Assembly (NCBI GenBank): GCA_031181145.1
Contig: JAPSLB010000033.1
Location: 1 to 56,010 of the forward strand
DNA: 56,010 nucleotides
From: Microvirga sp.
Lineage (GTDB): Bacteria > Pseudomonadota > Alphaproteobacteria > Rhizobiales > Beijerinckiaceae
Direction: 5' to 3'
Below the pieces are notes generated by a model, which did not search any database, had not been told where the DNA came from, and was given only the letters and a program-made list of their open reading frames with translations. Below are positions 39,474-47,458 of the stretch, in pieces (the stretch's first letter is position 1; every line of letters starts with the position of its first letter). The position numbers and the translations under genes are program-made.

Positions 39474-40289
39474 ATGGCAGCGCACGACCCTGACCTCACC
39501 TCCAATGCTTCCCACAGCATTCCCATCATGGATGCGAAGGCGGAGCCAACGCTCAAATACCCGGAATCCGAAGCCTTCTATGCCGAAGCCTTGAAGGAAC
39601 TGAACCAGCTGGGCCTGCCCTTCCTGCTCGCCGGAACCTATGCATTGTCGGCTTATACCGGCATCACGCGCCCTACGAAGGACCTCGACATCTTCTGCAA
39701 GGCCGGCGACTACACCCGCGTTCTGTCGCACTTCAAGAGCATCGGATATTCCATCGAGATCGAGGACGACCGCTGGCTCGGCAAGGTGTTCAAGGGACAA
39801 TACTTCTTCGACGTGATCTTCGCCTCCTCGAACGGCACGATGCCGATCGGTGACCCCTGGTTCGAACATGCCCGGCGAATCGAGGTGTTCGGCCATCCGG
39901 TGTGTATTGTCGGCCCGACCGAGCTTGTCTGGTCCAAGTGCTTCATCCAGCTCCGCCACCGCTATGACGGCGCGGATGTGGCGCACACGATTCTCAAGGC
40001 GCACGATCAGATCGATTGGCACCGCCTGCTGGCGTACATGGAAGTCCATTGGGAGGTGCTGCTCATGCACCTGCTCAACTTCCGCTGGATCTATCCCTCC
40101 GAGCGCGACAAGGTCCCGCGCTGGGTCATGGACGAACTGCTCGACAGATTGGCCAAGCAGCTCGACCTGCCACCGCCGCAGATGAAAGTGTGCCGCGGGC
40201 GGATGTTCTCCCGGGTCGATTACGAGGTTGACGTGAAGCAATGGGGCTTCGCCGATGTGGGCGGCGAAGGTGAATGGCGGAATGAGTGA
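39474..40289 (+). CDS. Nucleotidyltransferase-fold protein
   Basis: A 271-residue protein with the nucleotidyltransferase signature: LLAGTYALSAYTGITRPTKD followed by LDIFC, giving the Asp70-x-Asp72 metal pair, and Asp113 in YFFDVIFAS as the third acid. This is the arrangement of stand-alone AbiEii/DUF2204-like nucleotidyltransferases; the acceptor (tRNA, protein or small molecule) is unknown. The tail from about residue 165 is helical. The gene overlaps the phosphoesterase gene by eight bases, so the two form one operon. The GTG/ATG region near 39474 makes the exact N-terminus uncertain. Confidence 0.78.
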   Translation: MAAHDPDLTSNASHSIPIMDAKAEPTLKYPESEAFYAEALKELNQLGLPFLLAGTYALSAYTGITRPTKDLDIFCKAGDYTRVLSHFKSIGYSIEIEDDRWLGKVFKGQYFFDVIFASSNGTMPIGDPWFEHARRIEVFGHPVCIVGPTELVWSKCFIQLRHRYDGADVAHTILKAHDQIDWHRLLAYMEVHWEVLLMHLLNFRWIYPSERDKVPRWVMDELLDRLAKQLDLPPPQMKVCRGRMFSRVDYEVDVKQWGFADVGGEGEWRNE

Positions 40290-41004
40290 TGTTGAGAGGC
40301 CACTGAAGGTCGCAGCCATGGGCGATCTTCACGTGCGTGAAGACAATGGCATATCCTATCGCGATCTGTTCGGCGAAATTTCCAAGGAAGCGGATGTTCT
40401 CGTCCTTGCCGGCGACCTGACGGATCTCGGCAAGCCGGACGAGGCGGAGATCCTCGCTCAGGATCTCAAGGCCTGTTCGATTCCGGTTGTGGGTGTGCTC
40501 GGCAATCACGATTACGAGTGCGGCGCGCCCGATGAGGTCGCACGTATCCTGCGCAATGCGGGCATGAAGGTGCTCGACGGCCAATCGGTGGAGATCGACG
40601 GCGTCGGATTCGTCGGCGTGAAGGGCTTCGCGGGCGGCTTCGGGCGGCGCATGCTCGGCTCCTTCGGCGAGCCAGCCATAAAGCAGTTCGTCAACGAAAC
40701 CATGAACGAAACGCTTCGGCTCGAGAACGCCATGCGTCAAGTTCGCGCCAAGCGCTCCGTCGTCATTCTGCACTATGCGCCGGTTGCCGACACCATCGAA
40801 AGCGAGCCGCTGGAGATCTATCCGTTCCTCGGCTCCTCGCGCCTGGCCGAGACCATCGACCGCTTCAAGGTCAACGCCATCGTGCACGGCCACGCCCATC
40901 GCGGCCGCTTCGAAGGGCGCACACCGGGCGGGCAACCCGTCTATAACGTCGCCAGGCACATCGAGAAGCCTACGGGCAAACCCTACGCGATCCTGGAAAT
41001 CTGA
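40282..41004 (+). CDS. Calcineurin-like metallophosphoesterase
   Basis: A 240-residue metallophosphoesterase. The dimetal motifs are Asp15-x-His17 (AAMGDLHV), Gly44-Asp45 (VLAGDLTD), Gly74-Asn-His-Asp77 (GVLGNHDYE), a His in VVILHYAP and GHAHRG near the C-terminus. It cleaves a phosphodiester or phosphomonoester; the substrate is unknown. Its ATG overlaps the nucleotidyltransferase stop by eight bases, so the two enzymes are made together and may act on the same molecule. There is no signal peptide, so it is cytoplasmic. Confidence 0.88.
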   Translation: MSDVERPLKVAAMGDLHVREDNGISYRDLFGEISKEADVLVLAGDLTDLGKPDEAEILAQDLKACSIPVVGVLGNHDYECGAPDEVARILRNAGMKVLDGQSVEIDGVGFVGVKGFAGGFGRRMLGSFGEPAIKQFVNETMNETLRLENAMRQVRAKRSVVILHYAPVADTIESEPLEIYPFLGSSRLAETIDRFKVNAIVHGHAHRGRFEGRTPGGQPVYNVARHIEKPTGKPYAILEI

Positions 41005-41249
41005 TCCTTCGACCCTTGGAGCCGCGTTCCCGGATCGGTCGGGTTGCCGGGCAAGTAATCGGGCTCGGAGCCCGGCCCCTTCGGATCCGTAATCCCCGGG
41101 TCGTTCACGGGGTAAGGCGTGCGCGGACCGGTCGGTCCCGTATCCGGCAGATCGCCGGGATCGGTGCCGGGCGGCGGGACTTCGCTTGGAACGTTTCCAC
41201 CCGGCAACGGCTCGTCTGTCGGCATTCCTGGATTGACCATCCTTGTCAT
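40983..41249 (-). CDS. Proline-rich small protein
   Basis: An 88-residue protein of Pro, Gly, Asp and Thr (MTRMVNPGMPTDEPLPGGNV, PPPGTDPGDLPDTGPTGPRT, GSEPDYLPGNPTDPGTRLQG), certainly disordered. Similar proline-rich short proteins are often annotated in Hyphomicrobiales. The end overlaps the phosphoesterase stop by 22 bases on the other strand. An inner ATG at 41240 is an alternative start. A one-mismatch EcfG pattern (GTTCC 41297-41301 with AACC 41277-41280, minus strand) lies just upstream. Confidence 0.55.
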   Translation of the reverse strand: MTRMVNPGMPTDEPLPGGNVPSEVPPPGTDPGDLPDTGPTGPRTPYPVNDPGITDPKGPGSEPDYLPGNPTDPGTRLQGSKDQISRIA

Positions 41250-41358
41250 CCCTGTCGAATTTTCCGTGATCGAGTCAACCGGCCCATGCCGATCGGGTTC
41301 CGAATGTTGGGTTTCCTGGAACCCCTGTCCGCCTCATCCGTTCCATCGCCGTCCCCGA

Positions 41359-41409
41359 GAGCATCGGCTCCGAATGCGGAATGCGGTTTTAAGGATCGGT
41401 CCGATGCTC
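41359..41409. repeat. Dispersed palindromic repeat, copy 2
   Basis: GAGCATCGG (41359-41367) and CCGATGCTC (41401-41409) frame 33 bases. The arms are identical to those of the copy at 17994-18043; the interior differs. It lies in the gap before the PfpI-like gene. Confidence 0.6.
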
Positions 41410-41509
41410 CCTTTCAAGCGGCGCATTGTCCTGTGCGGAACCGGATGTTCGCGTCGGCGAAGAACGGTTCCACATTTCCGCACGATGGGCCCAGACAACG
41501 GAGAGCATT

Positions 41510-42091
41510 ATGCCCGACATTCAACAGGCCAAGATCCTCATCATGGCGACGGACGGCTTCGAGCAATCGGAGCTCATGGTCCCGCAGCAGAAGCTTTCGG
41601 AAGCGGGCGCGGCGGTCGAGGTGGCTGCGCCCAAGTCGCGCATGAATCAGGCGGAGATCCGTGGCTGGGACGCGAAGGACTGGGGCAAGAGCGTGAAGGT
41701 CGACAAGGATATCGAGAGTGTCGATCCTTCTTCCTACGATGCGCTCGTGCTGCCCGGCGGGCAGATCAATCCCGACAAGCTGCGCGTCGAGCAGAAAGCC
41801 ATCGAAATCATTCGCGCCTTCTACTCGTCCGGCAAGGTCATCGCCGCCATCTGTCATGCCCCGTGGCTGCTCGTGGAGGCAGGCGTGATCAAGGGCAGGA
41901 AGTGCACCTCCTATCATTCCATCAAGACGGACGTGATGAATGCCGGCGGTGAGTGGCGCGATGAAACGGTGGTGACGGATCAGGGCGTGATCACCAGCCG
42001 TAATCCGGGCGATCTCGACGCCTTCGTCAAGAAGATCATCGAGGAGGTTCGCGAGGGCTCGCACGCGGATCGCCGCCAGGCTGCCGAGTGA
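41510..42091 (+). CDS. DJ-1/PfpI family protein (class I glutamine amidotransferase-like)
   Basis: A 193-residue PfpI/DJ-1 protein (MPDIQQAKILIMATDGFEQS, EVAAPKSRMNQAEIRGWDAK, ALVLPGGQINPDKLRVEQKA). The nucleophile is the Cys of AAICHAPWLLVEAG with adjacent His and an upstream Glu in GFEQSE. Relatives act as glyoxalase III, deglycase or stress chaperones; which applies here is not visible. Start ATG 41510 follows GGAGAG. It ends at a strong bidirectional terminator. Confidence 0.9.
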   Translation: MPDIQQAKILIMATDGFEQSELMVPQQKLSEAGAAVEVAAPKSRMNQAEIRGWDAKDWGKSVKVDKDIESVDPSSYDALVLPGGQINPDKLRVEQKAIEIIRAFYSSGKVIAAICHAPWLLVEAGVIKGRKCTSYHSIKTDVMNAGGEWRDETVVTDQGVITSRNPGDLDAFVKKIIEEVREGSHADRRQAAE

Positions 42092-42125
42092 CCGGAGCGA
42101 TCGCTCATCGGGATCGCGCAAACAA

Positions 42126-42153
42126 AAAGCGGCCGGTGAGAACCGGCCGCTTT
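42126..42153. terminator. Bidirectional intrinsic terminator
   Basis: AAAGCGGCCGGT (42126-42137), loop GAGA, ACCGGCCGCTTT (42142-42153): a perfect 12-pair stem between the convergent PfpI-like and Tim44-like genes, with A and T flanks serving both strands. Confidence 0.9.
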
Positions 42154-42176
42154 CGTATTCTGTTCAGGGCGAGAGT

Positions 42177-43208
42177 TTAGGCCTGCTGAATCGCGGAGAT
42201 TTTCCAGGGATTGCCCTGATCGCGGCGGAATGTCCACAGCTCCGTGGCTTCCTCCGGCTTCGACGGATCGCCTTCCAGCACCCGGCCGGTAGCCTTGTCG
42301 GTCAGCACGTCGATCAGCGAGAAGCGCATGGCGACGGTCGCGTACTCGGTCTCACCTTCGCGCCATGCCTCCGACAGGTCACCCTGAAGCAGACGCACGT
42401 CCGAGACCTTGTTCACGACGCCGCGGGCGTTGTTGTCGTTGAGTTCTTCCTGGATGTACCCCGCCATTTCAGGCGTGGCGATGCTCCAGAGCTTCTCGAT
42501 GTCCTGACGCGAGTAGGCGTCCTGCAACTCGACGAGCGAGCGCTCGAAGGCCGCATAATCCTGCTCGCCGATGGCGATCTCGTCGCGCACCTCGGTGCGG
42601 CGGCGAGACGGGTTCAAGCCGCCCAGGGCTCCGCCGAGAGCGCCGCCGCCCAGACCGCCCAGTCCGCTCGCCATGGGGCCGCCCGCTGCGGGACGAGCGC
42701 CTGCCGGAGGCACGCTGCCGCCCGTCATCGTGCGATGATCCCCCTGCGGACCAGCATAGGACGGTTCCTGACGTCGGCGGAACCACTTCATGGCGAAGGA
42801 GATCAGCAGCACGATCAGGCCGATCTGAAGCAGAAGCCCCATGACGGAGGCGAGCCCCGCGAGGCCGCCGAAGAAGCCGTTGCCCATGAGCATGCCGAGC
42901 AGGCCCGCGCCGAAGAGGCCGGCCATGAGGCCCGTGCCGAATCCGAAGCGGCGCGGCTGTGCCACGTTCGGAGCCGGAGCGCCGGGCCGGTTGAGGTTCG
43001 GACCCTGGTTCGGAACTTGCGAGCGCTGGATGGGCGCAGCGGCATCGGGCGCCGTCCGGGTGGCCGGCGGCGGAGTATAGGTGCGTGCGCCGCGCGATCC
43101 GAAGCTGCCCCGTCCGCCGACGCGGGCCTCGGCGGCGCTGCCAGCCAGAATCAAGGCGGCAGCCAGAGCGACCATGACGCGGCTTCGGCGAGAAGCAAAT
43201 TTCATCAT
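42177..43208 (-). CDS. Tim44-like domain membrane protein
   Basis: A 343-residue protein. It begins with a signal-like helix (SRVMVALAAALILAGSAAEA), a Pro/Gly/Ser-rich linker, two hydrophobic segments (GFGTGLMAGLFGAGLLGMLM, GLLLQIGLIVLLISFAMKWF), another Gly-rich linker, then the C-terminal Tim44/MRPL45 domain (DYAAFERSLVELQDAYSRQD, LWSIATPEMAGYIQEELNDN, ELWTFRRDQGNPWKISAIQQ). Bacterial members are inner-membrane proteins of uncertain role, related to the mitochondrial import motor anchor. Confidence 0.9.
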   Translation of the reverse strand: MMKFASRRSRVMVALAAALILAGSAAEARVGGRGSFGSRGARTYTPPPATRTAPDAAAPIQRSQVPNQGPNLNRPGAPAPNVAQPRRFGFGTGLMAGLFGAGLLGMLMGNGFFGGLAGLASVMGLLLQIGLIVLLISFAMKWFRRRQEPSYAGPQGDHRTMTGGSVPPAGARPAAGGPMASGLGGLGGGALGGALGGLNPSRRRTEVRDEIAIGEQDYAAFERSLVELQDAYSRQDIEKLWSIATPEMAGYIQEELNDNNARGVVNKVSDVRLLQGDLSEAWREGETEYATVAMRFSLIDVLTDKATGRVLEGDPSKPEEATELWTFRRDQGNPWKISAIQQA

Positions 43209-43330
43209 CGTTTCGTTTCATCCCCTCGGAGCACGACGCTCCTGCTTCCTATGTGGTAATGGCCCGTCCCCTGTGAAAGGTCCGGGCCGCCGATTCCAAT
43301 GCCTCATCGACAGGATCGATTCGAAGAGGA

Positions 43331-43615
43331 TTAACGGTTTCTCCCTTGTTTGTCCTGCTTGAGCGCATCGATGCGCTTGGAGGCCTCGGCCTTGTCGAGC
43401 TGCGGGTTGAACGCTTCCGGATCATGGGCCTGCTCGGAGAGTGTCTTGAGATAGGAGGCCTGGGCGCCGGTCATCGGCTCGTGCCCCGTCACCCAATCCT
43501 CGGGATCCTTGATCCGGTTGTCCTCGGCATTCAGACCGACCTTCGGGTTACCTGCCTCTGGAGCGCGCTGGCGCTCATGCCTCCCTCGGCTTGAGGCTTT
43601 GCTGCGCGATGTCAT
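43331..43615 (-). CDS. DUF3072 domain protein
   Basis: A 94-residue protein. The C-terminal 50 residues match DUF3072 (GHEPMTGAQASYLKTLSEQA, HDPEAFNPQLDKAEASKRID), a short helical module also found in small stress proteins; the N-terminal half (MTSRSKASSRGRHERQRAPE) is basic and disordered. Immediately upstream are an exact LexA box (43630-43644) and a one-mismatch EcfG promoter (43679 to 43654, minus strand), suggesting stress- and SOS-linked expression. It is divergent from the Y-family polymerase gene. Confidence 0.82.
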   Translation of the reverse strand: MTSRSKASSRGRHERQRAPEAGNPKVGLNAEDNRIKDPEDWVTGHEPMTGAQASYLKTLSEQAHDPEAFNPQLDKAEASKRIDALKQDKQGRNR

Positions 43616-43629
43616 GCGGGGCTCCTATT

Positions 43630-43644
43630 GTTCATCATTTGTTC
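43630..43644. promoter_or_regulatory. LexA box (exact consensus), DUF3072 side
   Basis: GTTC-ATCATTT-GTTC, the alphaproteobacterial LexA direct repeat, lies 15 bases from the DUF3072 start. It would block transcription from the promoter at 43654-43679. Confidence 0.65.
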
Positions 43645-43758
43645 CAGGACGAGAACATTTGAATCAGGGCCTTGGTTCCGCAACGGAAAGACGGGCTACC
43701 CCGGGCGACTCGTCCCCATTATCCACAGGCCGGGCGCTCGACTCTCGGCCGAGCCTGT

Positions 43759-43773
43759 GTTCTCACTTTGTTC
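43759..43773. promoter_or_regulatory. LexA box (exact consensus), polymerase side
   Basis: GTTC-TCACTTT-GTTC, 27 bases before the ATG of the Y-family polymerase gene. Its position overlaps the expected promoter and predicts SOS induction. Confidence 0.8.
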
Positions 43774-43799
43774 CGATTTGCAATGATGGATAGGTGACC

Positions 43800-45044
43800 A
43801 TGCGTAAGCCGGCTGGCCTGGAGCGGCTCTATGTGGACTTCGATTCCTTCTTCGCCAGTGCCGAGCAACACCTGCAACCCCACCTTCGCGGCAGGCCTAT
43901 CGGGGTTATTCCCGTTGATTCCGAGCATACGGGCCTGATCGCCGTCAGCCGCGAGGCGAAGGCGCTCGGCATCAAACGGGGCGCCGGGGTGCGCGACGTG
44001 CGGCGGCAGTTCCCGGATTTCATTTTCGTGAACGCGCGGCACGAGCGTTACGTGCAGCTTCACCGCACCATCGTCGAGGTCATCGATGCCGTGGTTCCGG
44101 TGAAGGCCGTCTGCTCCATCGACGAGGTGGTCTGCGCGCTCCTGCCCTCTGAGCAGGCGGAGGGGCTGGCGCTCGGCCGGCGCGTAAAGGATGCGATCGC
44201 CACAAGGATCGGCTCCACCCTCACCTGCTCCGTGGGGCTTGGCCCCAACGATCTCCTGGCGAAGATCGCCGCCGAAATGCATAAGCCGGACGGGCTCGCC
44301 GCCATTCGGCCGGGCGACCTGCCCGGTCCCCTCCTCTCGCTGGAGCTCACCGATATTCCCGGCATCGCGCGGGGCAATGCGGCTCGCCTCGCCCGCGCCG
44401 GGATCACCGACATGGCGGCCCTCTGGCGGCTCCAGCCGAAGGCCATGCGCCGCCTCTGGGGCAGTGTGGAGGGCGAGCGGATGTGGATGGGGCTGCACGG
44501 CTATACGATCGAGCGGCCCGAGACCCGGCGGCGCATGTTCGGCCACGGGCGCGTGCTCCCTGCCGATTGGCGGCATCTGGGCGGAGCCTATGCCGCGGCC
44601 CGCGCCCTGCTGGTGAAAGCCTCGCGCCGCATGCGCCGAGCCGGCTTCTCGGCCCGGGCTCTCGCGCTCTGGCTGACCGACCGGAGCAGCGCCGGCTGGT
44701 ACGGAGAAGAGCGCTTTGCTCCCACCTGGGACGATCCCTCGCTTCTGACTGCCCTGAGCCGCCTCTTCCACCACGCAGAGCGGGAGGACATGCGCCGCAG
44801 CCGTAGCGTCCACGTGACGCTGCACGACCTCGTTCCCCTGCAAGACATCGAGAAGGATCTGTTCGGATATACGGCGGAGGCGCAGCTCAAGCACCGCATG
44901 GAGGAGCTGTCCGCCATCGCCGACCGGCTCAATGCCCGCCACGGGCAGACGCTCCTGCACTGGGGGCCTCTGGTGGACATTCCCGGCGGCTATGCGGGGG
45001 CCAAGATCGCTTTCAACCGCATTCCCGACGCAGAGGATTTTTGA
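43800..45044 (+). CDS. Y-family DNA polymerase (DinB/UmuC-like)
   Basis: A 414-residue translesion polymerase. The catalytic acids are present: Asp13 in LYVDFDSFFASAEQ, and Asp108-Glu109 in CSIDEV, so it should be active, unlike ImuB-type relatives. Further family parts are IAVSREAKALGIKRGAGVRD, LTCSVGLGPNDLLAKIAAEM, and a helix-hairpin-helix LTDIPGIARGNAARLARAGI. The little-finger domain ends GAKIAFNRIPDAEDF. An upstream GTG (43794) is an alternative start. An exact LexA box lies upstream. Such proteins are sometimes misnamed type VI secretion ImpB. Confidence 0.9.
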   Translation: MRKPAGLERLYVDFDSFFASAEQHLQPHLRGRPIGVIPVDSEHTGLIAVSREAKALGIKRGAGVRDVRRQFPDFIFVNARHERYVQLHRTIVEVIDAVVPVKAVCSIDEVVCALLPSEQAEGLALGRRVKDAIATRIGSTLTCSVGLGPNDLLAKIAAEMHKPDGLAAIRPGDLPGPLLSLELTDIPGIARGNAARLARAGITDMAALWRLQPKAMRRLWGSVEGERMWMGLHGYTIERPETRRRMFGHGRVLPADWRHLGGAYAAARALLVKASRRMRRAGFSARALALWLTDRSSAGWYGEERFAPTWDDPSLLTALSRLFHHAEREDMRRSRSVHVTLHDLVPLQDIEKDLFGYTAEAQLKHRMEELSAIADRLNARHGQTLLHWGPLVDIPGGYAGAKIAFNRIPDAEDF

Positions 45045-45071
45045 CAGGTCCTCGCCGCTATGCACCCTGAG

Positions 45072-45101
45072 GTCATGCCCGGCCTTTATGCCGGGCATGA
45101 C
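45072..45101. terminator. Hairpin terminator or REP-like element
   Basis: GTCATGCCCGGC (45072-45083) and GCCGGGCATGAC (45090-45101), a perfect 12-pair stem between the convergent polymerase and ilvE genes. Sequences of this shape recur as palindromic repeats in many rhizobial genomes. Confidence 0.7.
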
Positions 45102-45119
45102 GAGTTGCGTTGCCAGGCT

Positions 45120-46007
45120 TCAAGCGGCCTTGGCCTTGGGCTGCACCTCGGCCGTGTAGTCGTCCATCAGCATCTTGGTGATACCGCCGGGCGTGTAGGT
45201 GTAGGGGCCGACCTCCGACACGGGTGTCACTTCGGCCGCCGTGCCGGTGATGAAGCATTCCTGGAAGCCGGAGAGCTCCTCCGGCATGATCCGGCGCTCG
45301 GCGACTTCGAGGCCTCGGCGCGTGGCGAGTTCGATCACGGTCTGGCGCGTGATGCCGTCGAGGAAGCAATCGGCGATCGGGGTATGGATCACGCCGTCCT
45401 TCACGAAGAACACGTTAGCGCCGGTGCACTCGGCAACGCGGCCCTGCCAGTCGAGCATGAGCGCATCGGCATAGCCCTTCCGCTCCGCTTTGTGCTTTGA
45501 GATTGTGCAGATCATGTAGAGACCGGCTGCCTTCGCCGTGGACGGTGCGGTCGCCGGATCGGGGCGGCGGTAATCCGCCATGTCGATGCGGATGCCCTTC
45601 ATCTTCTGGGCCGGATCGAAATAGCTCGGCCATTCCCATGCGGCGATGGCGAGATGGATCTTGTTGGCCTGAGCGGCCACACCCATCATCTCCGACCCGC
45701 GCCAGGCGACGGGACGCAGATAGGCGTCCGTCATGCCGTTCTTCTCCAGCACGAGACGCTTGGCGGCGTCGATCTCGGCCACGCTGTAGGGGATTTCGAA
45801 ATCGAGGATCTGGGCCGATTTCTTGAGACGCTCGGAATGCTGAGTCGACTTGAAGATCTCACCCCCATAGGCGCGCTCGCCCTCGAACACGCTCGAGCCG
45901 TAATGGAGGCCGTGCGAGAGGACGTGGAGCTTGGCATCCTTCCAGGGTACGAGCTGCCCGTCGTACCAGATCCATCCATCACGTTGATCGAAGGGGGTCG
46001 CGGACAT
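45120..46007 (-). CDS. ilvE: Branched-chain amino acid aminotransferase IlvE
   Basis: A 295-residue fold-type IV pyridoxal-phosphate aminotransferase for the last step of leucine, isoleucine and valine synthesis. The motifs are WIWYDGQLVPWKDAKLHVLS, HGLHYGSSVFEGERAY, LRPVAWRG, Schiff-base Lys159 (STAKAAGLYMICT), ALMLDWQGRVAECTGANVFF and ECFITGTAAEVTPV. AAGGAG fixes the ATG at 46007 over an in-frame start at 46088. It is divergent from the MarR regulator gene across a gap with a perfect inverted repeat. Confidence 0.93.
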   Translation of the reverse strand: MSATPFDQRDGWIWYDGQLVPWKDAKLHVLSHGLHYGSSVFEGERAYGGEIFKSTQHSERLKKSAQILDFEIPYSVAEIDAAKRLVLEKNGMTDAYLRPVAWRGSEMMGVAAQANKIHLAIAAWEWPSYFDPAQKMKGIRIDMADYRRPDPATAPSTAKAAGLYMICTISKHKAERKGYADALMLDWQGRVAECTGANVFFVKDGVIHTPIADCFLDGITRQTVIELATRRGLEVAERRIMPEELSGFQECFITGTAAEVTPVSEVGPYTYTPGGITKMLMDDYTAEVQPKAKAA

Positions 46008-46106
46008 CGTCTTCTCCTTAACTGCCGACCTTTGTGGCAAACCGGGGCCGTGTAATTTCCGGTCGCATCCGTGATCTTTGGGTTGCATTCATTTCACGAA
46101 AGCGGC

Positions 46107-46152
46107 TTGACGAGTAACAATCGTCCTGAGATATGTCAACAAGGCTGACATA
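46107..46152 (+). promoter_or_regulatory. Promoter with TATGTCA-N7-TGACATA operator
   Basis: TTGACG (46107-46112) and a -10-like GATATG (46130-46135) form a promoter for the MarR gene. The perfect inverted repeat TATGTCA (46132-46138), ACAAGGC, TGACATA (46146-46152) overlaps the -10 and lies 17 bases before the GTG. Typical placement for MarR autorepression. Confidence 0.6.
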
Positions 46153-46168
46153 AAATCGGATACGGACG

Positions 46169-46699
46169 GTGCCAGACGCGATCCCGGCTTTCAAGCGACA
46201 CTCCTCCGACCAGAGCCCCGACAGGGATATCCTGGCCGAAATGCCGGCCTATGACCTGATCGAGCTGCTCTTCTTCGCCTATCGCGACTTTGTCAGCGAC
46301 CCGGACAGGATTCTGGACGAATATGGCTTCGGTCGGGCCCATCACCGGGTCCTGCATTTCGTCAGCCGCCAACCGGGACTGACGATCGCCGAGCTTCTGG
46401 ACATCCTCAGGATTACGAAGCAGAGCCTGAACCGCGTCCTCAAGGAACTGATCGAGAAGGACTTCATCGAAAGCCGGACAGGGACCGCCGACCGGCGCCA
46501 GCGGCTGCTCTACGCCACTCCGCAGGGCCATGACCTCGCCCTGAAGCTCGCCAAGCTCCAGACCCGCCGGATCATGCGGGCGCTGGCTGATGCGGAGCCC
46601 TCGGGCCGGGAGGCCGTGAGCCGATACCTCCTAGCCCTGATCGACCCGGATGACCGTGAGCACGTGAAGCGCCTCGTATTCGGGCAGGACAAAACCTGA
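46169..46699 (+). CDS. MarR family transcriptional regulator
   Basis: A 176-residue MarR-type winged-helix regulator. The DNA-binding part is HHRVLHFVSRQPGLTIAELL, DILRITKQSLNRVLKELIEK and the wing SRTGTADRRQRLLYATPQG. The start is a GTG at 46169. The upstream palindrome is probably its own operator, and ilvE on the other side may be co-regulated. It precedes the response-regulator gene by 39 bases, suggesting one operon marR-RR-HK. The effector is unknown. Confidence 0.9.
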   Translation: MPDAIPAFKRHSSDQSPDRDILAEMPAYDLIELLFFAYRDFVSDPDRILDEYGFGRAHHRVLHFVSRQPGLTIAELLDILRITKQSLNRVLKELIEKDFIESRTGTADRRQRLLYATPQGHDLALKLAKLQTRRIMRALADAEPSGREAVSRYLLALIDPDDREHVKRLVFGQDKT

Positions 46700-46738
46700 T
46701 AAAGCAGGCGGGTCTCTTACTTCAGCGCCCCCGAGCCC

Positions 46739-47458
46739 ATGGAAGCGATCCGCATCGATATCCCTGACCACGCCCCGCACGTTCTCGTGGTGGACGACGA
46801 CCGGCGCCTTCGCGACCTCCTCACGCGGTTCTTGTCCGAGAACGGCTATCGCGTGACGGCGGCGGCCAGCGCCGCGGAGGCCCGGTCCAAGACCGAAAAC
46901 TTTCTGTTCGACGCCCTCGTCCTCGACGTGATGATGCCGGGCGAATCCGGCTTCGACTATGCCCGCAGCATCCGGCAGACATCGCAGGTTCCGATTCTGA
47001 TGCTCACCGCGAGGTCCGATACGTCCGACCGGGTGACGGGTCTCGAGATCGGCGCTGACGACTATCTCCCGAAGCCTTTCGAGCCCCGAGAACTCCTGCT
47101 GCGCCTCGGCAACATTCTCAGGCGGGCCGTTCCTGCGGCGGGAGCGCGAGGCGGGAATGTGCCCGAAATCGTCCATTTCGGCCCCTTCTCCTACCGTTTC
47201 GACCGCGGCGAACTGCGTCGCGGTGACGAGGTCGTACGCATCACGGAGCGCGAGCGTGAGATCCTGACGATCCTAGGCTCCGCGACCGGCGACAACGTCC
47301 CGCGCGAAGCCCTCGCGGGCAACGGCGCCGCCGCCAACGAGCGCACGGTGGACGTGCAGATCAACCGTCTGCGCCGCAAGATCGAAAACGATCCCGCCAA
47401 CCCGGTCTTCCTGCAGACCGTGCGCGGGATCGGCTATCGTCTCGTGATCGACCGATGA
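46739..47458 (+). CDS. OmpR-family response regulator
   Basis: A 239-residue response regulator. The receiver has the acid pocket Asp19-Asp21 ([12 protein letters not shown]), phospho-acceptor Asp63 ([12 protein letters not shown]), Thr in [11 protein letters not shown] and Lys in [13 protein letters not shown]. The OmpR/PhoB winged helix ([53 protein letters not shown]) follows. Its stop overlaps the histidine kinase start by four bases. The target genes are not known. Confidence 0.95.
   Translation: MEAIRIDIPDHAPHVLVVDDDRRLRDLLTRFLSENGYRVTAAASAAEARSKTENFLFDALVLDVMMPGESGFDYARSIRQTSQVPILMLTARSDTSDRVTGLEIGADDYLPKPFEPRELLLRLGNILRRAVPAAGARGGNVPEIVHFGPFSYRFDRGELRRGDEVVRITEREREILTILGSATGDNVPREALAGNGAAANERTVDVQINRLRRKIENDPANPVFLQTVRGIGYRLVIDR

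Noticed and set aside
39474..41004. Calling the nucleotidyltransferase-phosphoesterase pair an abortive-infection or toxin-antitoxin system
   Set aside because: No AbiEi-like antitoxin, no HEPN partner and no mobile-element context; the base composition matches the neighbours.
43800..45044. Type VI secretion protein ImpB as the name for the Y-family polymerase
   Set aside because: A known annotation mix-up: the polymerase catalytic residues are intact and no type VI secretion gene is present.
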